Assembly (NCBI GenBank): GCA_027449725.1
Contig: DAIDLB010000033.1
Location: forward strand, 1-10,511
Direction of reading: 5' to 3'
Source: Chlamydiota bacterium
GTDB lineage: Bacteria; Chlamydiota; Chlamydiia; Chlamydiales; SM23-39
Length of the DNA: 10,511 nt
A program made the position numbers and the translations under genes. Below, one piece after another: positions 1 through 6,624 of this stretch; position 1 is the stretch's first letter, and every line of letters begins with the position of its first letter. The notes beneath the pieces are model-generated. The model had not been told where the DNA came from. It searched no databases and was given only the letters and a program-made list of their open reading frames with translations.

Positions 1-830
1 TCCATCCGTTCCCGGATCAGCGGATCCTGAGAAACAGCGAGGCGCTCCCAAACGTCCTGATCGATTCCAAAGTGAAACTCATCCCAGGACAAAACGCCCA
101 TTTTACATGCCTGGACGATCGCGTCCGCCAACCATCTTGAAGTGAGCGAATTGGTTGGGCTTCCCCAGCAGTCCTCCGTCATAAAAAGAGAAAAACGGGC
201 CAATTTGAGAGCCAAATCTCGATTTGGCAAAATCCAGCGTCCTTCTTCGAAAACAAGACCGCTAAAGAGCCGTTTGGCCTCTTCCAAAGTGAGAAACTCC
301 TGAAAATAGGCTCCTTGGATATTGTAGTCGATCCGGTCAGCGCAGAGATCGGGGAGGGGCTGCTCCAGCATGGTAAAACAGGGCCGTTTCGGCGAAATCT
401 CTTCGCTGCTAAGGCCGTACCGGTTCAAAATCGCCTCGATGCCGGAATCGGCTAAAAACCGCTCATGAATCTGATTCTGATAATCGTCTTCCTCAGTTTC
501 CTTTGAAAAAACCCAATCGCCCACATGGGAAAAGACCGTGTGGGACACATCGTGGAGAAGCCCCGCGATCTGCTCTTCCAAAGAGGCTCCATTGACCCTC
601 AAAATGGCAAACACACCCAAAGAATGGTCAAAACGGGTGTATTCTTCAGGGTGGGTCTTGATGTAATAGCCCACACCATACTGGTGGATGAATTTAAGTC
701 TTTGAAACGGCTGCGAATGGATCAGTTCAGAGAGCACGGGCTCTTCGACCTCCAATGGACCGTAAAAAGTGGAAATCGTCTCGCCGAACAAAGCGGATGA
801 GAAGAGGAGAAAAAAAGCATAAAAAATCAT
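1..830 (-). CDS. HD-superfamily phosphohydrolase with N-terminal signal-like segment, partial (C-terminus beyond the left edge)
   Basis: The frame is open from an ATG at 828-830 to the left edge, giving 276 visible residues with no stop. The pattern fits the HD phosphohydrolase family related to dNTP triphosphohydrolases and YwfO (COG1078-like): a PFQRLKFIHQYG stretch near residue 42, RFDHSLG with His69, GLLHDVSH with His93-Asp94, and a distal CADRIDY with Asp165. These are the H...HD...D metal ligands. Family members hydrolyse phosphate esters, often of nucleotides; the substrate here cannot be read from sequence. Oddly, the first 16 residues are a hydrophobic run ending SSALFG that resembles a cleavable signal peptide, which would place the enzyme outside the cytoplasm. 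The gene begins 51 bases after the YheT-like gene with no promoter seen between, so co-transcription is likely. A GTG three codons upstream is an alternative start. The family call is firm; the localisation is inference. Confidence 0.85.
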   Translation of the reverse strand, partial: MIFYAFFLLFSSALFGETISTFYGPLEVEEPVLSELIHSQPFQRLKFIHQYGVGYYIKTHPEEYTRFDHSLGVFAILRVNGASLEEQIAGLLHDVSHTVFSHVGDWVFSKETEEDDYQNQIHERFLADSGIEAILNRYGLSSEEISPKRPCFTMLEQPLPDLCADRIDYNIQGAYFQEFLTLEEAKRLFSGLVFEEGRWILPNRDLALKLARFSLFMTEDCWGSPTNSLTSRWLADAIVQACKMGVLSWDEFHFGIDQDVWERLAVSQDPLIRERM

Positions 831-881
831 GGCTGGCACCCCATAAAAAGCGATGAATGGTAAAGCCTTGCCGAAAAATGA

Positions 882-1853
882 TCAAGAATCTCCGATGATC
901 CAGTCGAGAAGCAGGGAATCGAGCCAATAGATCCCCTTTCCTTCGGAAGGATGGGCGAGATAGCCCATATGCCCACCCCGTTTTGTTTTGAACACACCGA
1001 TGTTTTTGGGAAGGGCTATTCCATCCAGAGAATTGGGGGAGACGATCGGATCGTCTTGAGCGAAAAGGATTTTGCAGGGAAGAGCGATGTCGGGGATGAA
1101 TTTCAGGGCGCTGCATTTGTCGTAGTAATCCCTGGCGTCCCGAAAGCCATAGTTGGGCGCCGTATAAATCTGGTCGAACTCATAAAACTTCAGCTTGCGG
1201 GGTAGCCGGACCCGAGGCAAGTCTTTGAATTTCTTGTGCCGGTAGTGGACATCAGCCCGCATCAGCCCGATGAAGTACTTCTCGTACATCGCATTGTCGG
1301 GATGGCCGATCATCACTACACTTGAATAAAGGTCGACAGGCGGACTGACAGCAATCACCCCAATGAGGAATTCTTTGGCCAGCTCGCCCAGCTCGCCGCT
1401 GAGCTTTAAGACGATATTCCCTCCCAAAGAAAAGCCTATCAGAAGAAAAGGGGAATTCGGCGCCTCTGTTTTCAGTTGCATGAGCGCCTGAAAAATATCT
1501 TCAGACCGCCCTCCATGGTACATTTGTTTGGCCAGCCCTTTACCCGATCCGCAGCCCCGCATGTTGATCCGTACCGAGCGAATCCCCTGCTCTTCCAGCC
1601 GTTTGGTCAAACGAACTAAATAGGGAGACTGATGCGATCCGCCAAGGCCATGCACCATCACCACGGTCAGATCTCCCTCCTTCCATCCGCGCGGCGTTGT
1701 GATCTCGAGCGAAAGTTTATCGCCGTCAGGGAGATGGATCTTTCTCGATTCGGAATATGGCTCGAAAAGAACGCTGAAAAAGCTGCTGATAATCGTCTGG
1801 TGATGCGGGTCGGAAAAAAATGGAAAGGGCTCAAAGGGAATCTCTTGACTCAT
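882..1853 (-). CDS. YheT-family alpha/beta hydrolase
   Basis: A complete 323-residue protein of the usual length for the YheT/COG0429 branch of alpha/beta hydrolases. Family landmarks are visible in order: DPHHQTI at residues 15-21 (family form NPHxQT), the oxyanion-region VMVHGLGGS at 65-73, RSVRINMRGCGSG near 92-104, the nucleophile elbow GFSLGG with Ser142, FDQIYTAPNYGF near 226-237, the acid in AQDDPI (Asp267 or Asp268), and the catalytic His295 in GGHMGYL. The Ser-Asp-His triad is therefore intact. Members act as esterases or acyl-hydrolases of poorly known substrate and are normally cytoplasmic; no signal peptide is present here. The ATG at 1853 is preceded by GGAACGG as a plausible ribosome site and by a good promoter about 30 bases further up. 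It is the first gene of a pair with the HD protein downstream. Confidence 0.93.
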   Translation of the reverse strand: MSQEIPFEPFPFFSDPHHQTIISSFFSVLFEPYSESRKIHLPDGDKLSLEITTPRGWKEGDLTVVMVHGLGGSHQSPYLVRLTKRLEEQGIRSVRINMRGCGSGKGLAKQMYHGGRSEDIFQALMQLKTEAPNSPFLLIGFSLGGNIVLKLSGELGELAKEFLIGVIAVSPPVDLYSSVVMIGHPDNAMYEKYFIGLMRADVHYRHKKFKDLPRVRLPRKLKFYEFDQIYTAPNYGFRDARDYYDKCSALKFIPDIALPCKILFAQDDPIVSPNSLDGIALPKNIGVFKTKRGGHMGYLAHPSEGKGIYWLDSLLLDWIIGDS

Positions 1854-1883
1854 GAATCCGTTCCGCAGCGTCCAGACTCACTT

Positions 1884-1912
1884 ATAATCGCTTATCTAAA
1901 TTAATCTGTCAA
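1884..1912 (-). promoter_or_regulatory. Sigma70-type promoter for the YheT-HD gene pair
   Basis: Read on the minus strand, a perfect -35 TTGACA (1907-1912) is followed after 17 bases by GATTAT (1884-1889), with an overlapping TTATAA at 1882-1887 as an alternative -10. The spacer is AT-rich. It lies just beyond the stop of the PagL-like gene and about 30 bases before the YheT-like start, which gives a short leader. This argues that the hydrolase pair is transcribed separately from the upstream gene. No terminator hairpin was found between them. Confidence 0.65.
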
Positions 1913-1918
1913 GTAAGT

Positions 1919-2437
1919 TTAATTAACCGAAAACGGAAAGCCAGACTTAATTGGAATATCGTAAAACAAAACAAAAGATTCTTCTCCGGGATTTCTTCTG
2001 CCGAGCCCGGCATTGGAAAGATGGTAGAAGTGAATGCCGAGCCGGCTTGCATCTTTAAATTGCCAGGCCAGCTCGACCCCGCTCCGGAATTCGACCGGAT
2101 AGCCGAGATTTTTTCCATTGCCCGCCTGATACCATCCGGCAGCAAAGCCGGGTGCAACCACAATCTGGTCGCACGGGAAGAGGTCGAGGTTCAGACCCGC
2201 ATAGAGATAGGTTGACCCTTTCACCGTTGCCATTGCGCCGACAAGGGGGCGGAATTCGAGAAAATGAAGAGGCGCTTTGGGGCGGGAAAAATGGAACTTG
2301 TATTCCAGGCTGACCTCCCAGGTCCGATGCTTTTCGCGCATCAGATCGAAAATGCCGGTGCTGACGGAAAAGAGGTCGGTCTGCCGCACCGCATGGAGAG
2401 TTGAAAAAAAGAGAACAAAGACAAGGATCGCGCGCAT
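1919..2437 (-). CDS. PagL-like lipid A 3-O-deacylase (acyloxyacyl hydrolase family)
   Basis: The 172-residue product has an N-terminal hydrophobic signal peptide (about residues 1-16) and alternating beta-strand-like segments ending in VN, as expected for a small outer-membrane beta-barrel. The diagnostic PagL active-site region lies near the C-terminus: FYHLSNAGLGRRNPGEES, with His139, Ser141 and Glu153. The His-to-Ser (+2) and His-to-Glu (+14) spacing equals that of the Pseudomonas PagL triad. PagL enzymes remove the 3-linked acyl chain of lipid A in the outer leaflet, altering host recognition of lipopolysaccharide. The start at 2437 has a very strong ribosome site, GAGGAGGA at 2441-2448. 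Overall length is close to the family's. What is seen is the catalytic motif and signal; the substrate is assigned by family. Confidence 0.85.
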   Translation of the reverse strand: MRAILVFVLFFSTLHAVRQTDLFSVSTGIFDLMREKHRTWEVSLEYKFHFSRPKAPLHFLEFRPLVGAMATVKGSTYLYAGLNLDLFPCDQIVVAPGFAAGWYQAGNGKNLGYPVEFRSGVELAWQFKDASRLGIHFYHLSNAGLGRRNPGEESFVLFYDIPIKSGFPFSVN

Positions 2438-2534
2438 TCGTCCTCCTCATAATACAAGTCCCCCCCTCTCTGCTATACAAAAAATGAGTTTGCATGGTAC
2501 GCTTTGCGTCTTTTTAAAATTTTAAGAGGATTCC
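2438..2534. promoter_or_regulatory. Divergent intergenic region between the PagL-like gene and the six-gene unit
   Basis: These 97 bases separate two divergent genes, so promoters for both must lie here or overlap the gene ends. For the plus strand, TTGCAT at 2490-2495 with TAAAAT at 2515-2520 (19-base spacing) is a weak candidate, followed directly by the AAGAGGA ribosome site (2524-2530). For the minus strand, TATTAT-like and TTGTATA-like elements occur, but at poor spacing. A run of seven C (2460-2466) sits in the middle. No pair is convincing. Confidence 0.35.
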
Positions 2535-3098
2535 ATGAGACGACTGCTCTTTTCCCTGCTCTTCGCTCCCCTGCTTCTGGCAGCCGAACCGTTTCGGCCT
2601 ATCCAAAACTGCCACTCGCCCTCTTATTACTACCCGCCCAGCTGTCATTGGATGACGGCCCTTTCTGTCATGGGCGATTCCTTGGAGCTGGAAGACGGGG
2701 CTGTCTGGAAGACTGACCAGAGCGCCCTTTGCGACATCTTTTATTGGAGCTCGTCCGACCCGCTTGTCTTGACGCAGAACCAGGAATGGTTTTCCGCGTT
2801 CCAATACAAGCTCCTCAACCTGACGACGGGAGGAAGCGTCCCCGTCAACCTCTTTTTGGGGCCGGTATTGGCCAATTGCCATGCGAAATTCCTCTCGCAC
2901 TTCGACTTTCAGCAGGGCCTCGCCTTTTTGACCGATGGAACCCGCTGGGAGATTTGCCCGCGCGATTTTTCCAACTTTTGCCAATGGATCCTCAATGACT
3001 GTATCCTGGTGGGATCGAACAGCGGCTGGGAGCCAAACTATGATTCCATCCTGATCAACTCAAACATGAACCACTACGTCCGCGCCCGGCAATTTTAA
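2535..3098 (+). CDS. Predicted secreted protein of two tandem 80-residue units, function unknown
   Basis: The 187-residue product starts with a clear signal peptide (RR followed by a leucine-rich core, with likely cleavage after LLLAA near residue 17). The mature part is a gapless duplication: Asp54/Asp134, Trp58/Trp138, Trp71/Trp151, Asp75/Asp155, Trp85/Trp165, Asn95/Asn175 and Val102/Val182 all recur at an offset of exactly 80. Each unit contains a hydrophobic strand, then DGxxW, then a W-x3-D turn, then L(I)N, which looks like a small beta domain. Seven cysteines lie in the mature part; they are not conserved between units. I do not recognise the family. It is the first gene of the six-gene unit, with AAGAGGA as ribosome site and only 9 bases to the next gene. 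Export to the periplasm or cell surface is likely; a role is not assignable. Confidence 0.8.
   Translation: MRRLLFSLLFAPLLLAAEPFRPIQNCHSPSYYYPPSCHWMTALSVMGDSLELEDGAVWKTDQSALCDIFYWSSSDPLVLTQNQEWFSAFQYKLLNLTTGGSVPVNLFLGPVLANCHAKFLSHFDFQQGLAFLTDGTRWEICPRDFSNFCQWILNDCILVGSNSGWEPNYDSILINSNMNHYVRARQF
2682..3092 (+). repeat. Internal protein repeat: two units offset by 80 residues
   Basis: Unit one covers about residues 50-106 (2682-2852) and unit two about 130-186 (2922-3092) of the secreted protein at 2535. The identity is at protein level only: seven anchor residues, including three tryptophans, line up without any gap at an offset of 80 codons. The DNA of the two halves has diverged. Confidence 0.75.
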
Positions 3099-3107
3099 AG
3101 GAGTCCC

Positions 3108-4286
3108 ATGTCCGTTGCACTCCATCCTGTAAGATCCTACGCGGAAGTGGCGCGCAGCGCGCCTTCTTTGCAACCAGCTTTACCTCCCGCAGAGCCGGTC
3201 GCTCCCCCTCAGCCCCCCCTTGCCGTCCATCCGGATGCCATGCGCCCCCGCGCTCCATTGCGACCGGAAACAATCTGCAAAATCCTCTGTAAATACTTGG
3301 CCAAAGGCAAAACTCCGGAACAGACCGCTCATCTTTTGATACAGGATCACGCTTTCATTTTTTCCGTGCTGGAGATCCCTTTAAAAAAACTGCAGGCGGC
3401 GGCTAAAGACTTCCCCGACTCGGAGCTCCCCGAATCCATTCGGCAGCTCTATTTGTTTGCGCTCTCGACAACAGAGCTGATTACGACGATTCGGACATAT
3501 GAAAACAATTTTCACGGTGAGCGGGATCGACTATTCAAGATCAGCGATCCTGGTCATTGGAGTCTGATTGTCGGCGCGCATTGCAAATCCTGGAATCGGG
3601 TTGCAGAACTCTTTAGAGAAACCATCTCCCGGCCCCTGAAAAAAGATCGCGAACTCCTGATAGAAAATATAAAGAACTTTCGAAGCTGGATGACGGATCT
3701 GAAAGAACTGGAGAGAGCCCTTTCAATGGACAAAGACAACCTTTTCTTTCTTTCCCAGAATTGCTATTGCGATAGTGGCTATGGATATCGGATGTTTCCC
3801 AAATGCAGACGGGATTTCCCCCCTCTTTTCCGCCAATTGGAACGTTGCCAAACACAATTTCCGTGCCAAGAGATCCTCGTAGCGCTCGGACGCCGCTCAA
3901 GGCAGTGTCAACAATTGCTCGACTCGATCCATCCTCCAAAAGCAGAGGAAACAGAACTCGATCGTTTTTATTTCACAAACGACAGGGTGATCTATCAAGC
4001 GGCTCTGGAGCTTTTGGCCCAACTTGCAAAGAGAGCGGAGACCGAAGAATTTCTCTATGGCTATTGCGATGAACACTTTGGAATGGATCTCAACGAATGG
4101 ATGCATCTGATCATCGCGGCCTTGCCCGCGAAAGATTTGCTGCCGCTCTCGAAAAGCATCTATGCGATCGATCAGCGAAAGCGCGGCCAATTTCTTTGCG
4201 ACTATCTAAATCAGGAGCTCAAGCTGCCGAAAGACCTCACTTCCTTTAAAAAACGATTCGAATTTCAGCAAGGAGACATCTCATGA
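3108..4286 (+). CDS. Helical protein with proline-rich N-terminus, paralogue of the 507-residue protein downstream; function unknown
   Basis: A complete 392-residue protein with a strong ribosome site (AAAGGAG at 3097-3103). Residues 24-53 are rich in proline and alanine; the rest reads as almost continuous amphipathic helix with 11 cysteines and no membrane segment or signal peptide. Residues 160-300 align with 247-383 of the protein at 4788: SWNRV with AWKRL, a FPKC motif (230-233 against 314-317), a cysteine 14 residues after it in both, an IL pair 26 residues after the start of FPKC in both, and IYQA (295-298 against 378-381). The N-terminal helical region (LAKGKTPEQTAHLLI against LANGDSLDAIADKML) also matches. 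It is second in the unit and its stop overlaps the next start (ATGA). I do not recognise a known domain. A cytosolic effector or scaffold is only a guess. Confidence 0.75.
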   Translation: MSVALHPVRSYAEVARSAPSLQPALPPAEPVAPPQPPLAVHPDAMRPRAPLRPETICKILCKYLAKGKTPEQTAHLLIQDHAFIFSVLEIPLKKLQAAAKDFPDSELPESIRQLYLFALSTTELITTIRTYENNFHGERDRLFKISDPGHWSLIVGAHCKSWNRVAELFRETISRPLKKDRELLIENIKNFRSWMTDLKELERALSMDKDNLFFLSQNCYCDSGYGYRMFPKCRRDFPPLFRQLERCQTQFPCQEILVALGRRSRQCQQLLDSIHPPKAEETELDRFYFTNDRVIYQAALELLAQLAKRAETEEFLYGYCDEHFGMDLNEWMHLIIAALPAKDLLPLSKSIYAIDQRKRGQFLCDYLNQELKLPKDLTSFKKRFEFQQGDIS

Positions 4287-4786
4287 TCCCTCCCATTTCC
4301 CCTGCTCTGCCGCCTAGAGAGCCTATCTTTGTCCACCACTCGTCAACCGAGTCTAAGGCCCACTTCCTGGCGATCGGGATCCTCGCATCAGTCGCGCTCC
4401 TGCTCGCCGCTCCTTGGGAGTTCGCCGTCCCCGTGAGCGCTTGTATCCTGTTCGTATCGCTCCTCTTTACGCTTCCCCTCGGCTCGGCCGTTTCGGTCGC
4501 ATCGCCTCCCCTTTGCGTGCATACCGTACAGCCGGCCTATGTTGCACCCCGAATTCTTCCCACCCCCTATCCTCCCGCGACTCCGAGACCCAGAGTTCCC
4601 ATCCGGATTGCACCTCCCTCAAGCGCCCGCGCTCCGGTGGGAACGGGGGGAAGAACTCCCGTTGCACATCTCCCTTCTGTAGATCCGGCCATAAGGGCCC
4701 CGGTTAGCGGGGGAGGAAGAACTCCCTCTCAGCCTATCTCGGCGCAAACCCAAAATCCGGCGCGCGCTCCGGTAGGAAGAAGATAA
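4283..4786 (+). CDS. Proline-rich membrane protein with Inc-like bilobed hydrophobic domain
   Basis: The 167-residue protein has a short polar N-terminus, two closely spaced hydrophobic helices (about residues 27-44 and 48-72, separated only by APWEF), then a proline/arginine-rich tail with no predicted fold. Two adjacent membrane helices with a minimal loop and both termini on the same side is the hallmark of chlamydial inclusion-membrane (Inc) proteins, which type III secretion inserts into the vacuole membrane; that identity is inferred from topology only. The tail carries repeats of RAPVxxGGRTP (residues 116-126 and 138-148) and a final RAPVGRR. Such tails in secreted proteins can bind host SH3 or WW domains, but this is not shown. 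The start at 4283 overlaps the preceding stop and has AGGAGA at 4271-4276; one base separates its stop from the next ATG, so translation is coupled on both sides. Confidence 0.75.
   Translation: MIPPISPALPPREPIFVHHSSTESKAHFLAIGILASVALLLAAPWEFAVPVSACILFVSLLFTLPLGSAVSVASPPLCVHTVQPAYVAPRILPTPYPPATPRPRVPIRIAPPSSARAPVGTGGRTPVAHLPSVDPAIRAPVSGGGRTPSQPISAQTQNPARAPVGRR
4628..4783 (+). repeat. Degenerate in-frame repeats encoding RAPVxxGGRTP
   Basis: Three copies lie at 4628-4660, 4694-4726 and (shortened) 4763-4783. The first two encode R-A-P-V-x-x-G-G-R-T-P, and the DNA shares a GGAAGAACTCCC core in both (4649-4660 and 4715-4726). The last copy encodes RAPVGRR and ends at the stop. The spacing is 66 and then 69 bases, multiples of three, so this is a length-variable repeat within the reading frame. 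Confidence 0.75.
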
Positions 4787-4787
4787 T

Positions 4788-6311
4788 ATGCAGAACATTC
4801 GAAGAAGTTCCTCTTATACACCTTCCGCCGTCTTCCCTACGGAGCTGCCTCCGATCGACAACCGCGACGCTCAGCAGCTCAGCAACGGGAACCACTCCTG
4901 GGCTTCCAAACTTTGGGAAGCGATCTCTCCGCTCTTGGCCAATGGCGACTCTCTCGATGCCATTGCAGACAAAATGTTGCAAAGCGACAAATATCTTGTC
5001 GACTGGATTGCCCGGCAAACGGAAGCTTCATTTCATAATGCCGTCTTCTGCATCTCGCGCCAGAGAACGCAACCTTTGGAAACGGCCCTTCATTGGATTT
5101 ACCTTGCATCCTTAGTGGAGACAAGGCGATTTACCCCTCACTCTCTTTTTTACCTTTTTCATCGCGCCCTTCAACGGCCCATGCCGAAAACGGGGTATCG
5201 GGGCATTGCAGATGATTTGATGGAGCAGTATCCATTGCTCCCCTTTTACCTCCGGTTCGAGGACTTGGGGGCGCTGCAGAAAGAGATTCGGAATTTCTGC
5301 AAACAAATAGACAAGGCGAACAAATCGGAATTAGACGACCTCTTGTCTATAGCCTACTACGTTACGATTGAAAATAGCGAGCTGTTCGACCTGGCGTGGG
5401 TTCTTGAGGAAAAAGAAGGAAGGGCGCTTCAGAAGTGTTTAGAGCGCGCTTCACCCGAATACTGGACCCAGTTTTGTCCTGAAGGAATCCTCGATCCCCA
5501 CCCAAGAAAACACCTCGAGCCGTCAGCGGCTTGGAAACGGCTCTTCCACCACCTAAGGAACAACGCCTATTTTCCTACCCTTGACAGGGATCGGGAGCGA
5601 TTTTTGATGTCGGAGCTCTCCGCGCTATCAAGGGACATCACCTATCTGGATCCGCGCCATCGGGACGGACAGCAGCTGCGCCTTCTGATTGAGCAAACCT
5701 ACTCGCCGGAGACGCAGGAACTCCAGTTTCCCAAATGCCATGCGCGTCTGGGGGATCTGCAGGAGAAGATCGACCTTTGCCGCAGGCATTTTCAGCCAAG
5801 AAAAATCCTGGATGCATACAAAGACCAAACCAGGGATTTTCACGAGATTATCCAGGCGAAAAAACAATTTGCCTGCAAACGGGACGCGGAGTCCTTTTTT
5901 AAAAGCCATGCCAAGCCGATCTATCAAGCCTCCGCGATCTATTTTTTTTATGCCATCCTGACATCCGATGCGAATTTGTGGCCTCCCAAACTCTATGATA
6001 CCTGGAGAAAGGCGCAAGATATGTATCAGGTCGATCTAAGCCGTCCAAACCTGACCTTTCCTGATTATGAACAGATGATCTATGCTGTATGGAATCAATT
6101 TTCTTCCGAAAATCCCCAATGCGGCCAAATGGATTTGCCCGATCTCTTGAAACGACGCATCGAACTTCTCGACGCAGATACTCTTTGTAAGTTATATAAA
6201 GAAATGAGCGAAGAGCCAAACCTGCTAAACCGCAGCCATGTGCTCGTCAATTTTTTCTCTGAACAGGGAAAACATTTTGATCTCAACTGGTTTTTGGAAG
6301 GGTTTTTCTGA
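4788..6311 (+). CDS. Large helical protein, paralogue of the 392-residue protein upstream; function unknown
   Basis: A complete 507-residue protein, start supported by AGGAAGA at 4774-4780. It has no signal peptide or convincing membrane span and is mostly helical, with charged and aromatic residues. Apart from a low-complexity first 35 residues, it shares the architecture of the 3108 protein: an early LANGDSLDAIADKML helix, AWKRLFHHLRN near 248, FPKCHARL at 314, Cys331, IL at 340-341, IYQASA at 378, and a C-terminal DADTLCKLYKEM segment matching PAKDLLPLSKSI. The extra length lies mainly between residues 115 and 245 (EDLGALQKEIRNFCKQ region), which the shorter paralogue largely lacks. The pattern is compatible with an alpha-solenoid or helical-bundle interaction protein. 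Fourth in the unit; its TGA shares a base with the ATG of the zinc-ribbon gene. The family is not recognised and no catalytic motif was seen. Confidence 0.78.
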   Translation: MQNIRRSSSYTPSAVFPTELPPIDNRDAQQLSNGNHSWASKLWEAISPLLANGDSLDAIADKMLQSDKYLVDWIARQTEASFHNAVFCISRQRTQPLETALHWIYLASLVETRRFTPHSLFYLFHRALQRPMPKTGYRGIADDLMEQYPLLPFYLRFEDLGALQKEIRNFCKQIDKANKSELDDLLSIAYYVTIENSELFDLAWVLEEKEGRALQKCLERASPEYWTQFCPEGILDPHPRKHLEPSAAWKRLFHHLRNNAYFPTLDRDRERFLMSELSALSRDITYLDPRHRDGQQLRLLIEQTYSPETQELQFPKCHARLGDLQEKIDLCRRHFQPRKILDAYKDQTRDFHEIIQAKKQFACKRDAESFFKSHAKPIYQASAIYFFYAILTSDANLWPPKLYDTWRKAQDMYQVDLSRPNLTFPDYEQMIYAVWNQFSSENPQCGQMDLPDLLKRRIELLDADTLCKLYKEMSEEPNLLNRSHVLVNFFSEQGKHFDLNWFLEGFF

Positions 6312-6619
6312 TGAAAGTCTATTGTTTCAAATGCGCCCACCAAACCGAAGAGAGCGGAAGGATCCCCTTCCGGGCCGCCTGTCCGAAGTGCGGCTCAGAC
6401 CTCCACGTCTGTAAAACATGCCGTTACTATAGTCCGGGCAAGCCGAACGACTGCGCCGTTCCCGGCACCGACTATGTTCGGGACAGGGAAGCCTCCAACC
6501 TCTGCGAAGAATTCAGCCCCCTGGACTTCCCGCCCGCCAACAAAACCTTCCTCGATAAAGCAAAACGCCTCTTCGGCGAAGAACCTCCGAAAAAGAATAA
6601 TCCCTTTTTAGATGAGTGA
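6311..6619 (+). CDS. Small double zinc-ribbon protein
   Basis: The 102-residue protein carries eight cysteines in pairs. Site one is CFKC (5, 8) with CPKC (24, 27), a classic zinc ribbon. Site two is CKTC (34, 37) with Cys48 and Cys65 in the motif HVCKTCRYYSPGKPNDC, followed by VRDREASNLCEEF. The second block (CxxCRYY, then NxC, then a D+E-ASN-C-F end) resembles a widespread family of small uncharacterised bacterial proteins whose ribbon is followed by a CRYY-type zinc site. The tail (residues 70-102) is charged and probably disordered. The ATG overlaps the preceding TGA in TGATG, with GGAAG at 6296-6300 as ribosome site. It is cytoplasmic; metal binding is well supported, while any nucleic-acid or protein partner is unknown. 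It is an unexpected housekeeping-like member of a cluster otherwise made of lineage-specific proteins. Confidence 0.85.
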   Translation: MKVYCFKCAHQTEESGRIPFRAACPKCGSDLHVCKTCRYYSPGKPNDCAVPGTDYVRDREASNLCEEFSPLDFPPANKTFLDKAKRLFGEEPPKKNNPFLDE

Positions 6620-6624
6620 ATTCC

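Noticed and set aside
727..1116. A 129-residue minus-strand frame spanning the end of the YheT-like gene and the start of the HD gene
   Set aside because: Arg/Ser/Phe-rich off-frame reading of two real genes on the same strand.
2499..2520. A mini hairpin (ACGC-TTT-GCGT) followed by T-rich sequence, as a terminator
   Set aside because: The stem is only four base pairs and it lies just before a gene start between divergent genes, so termination is unlikely.
2514..2984. A 156-residue minus-strand frame opposite the secreted-protein gene
   Set aside because: No domain or signal, and it would overlap the region needed for the promoter and start of a gene with a clear signal peptide.
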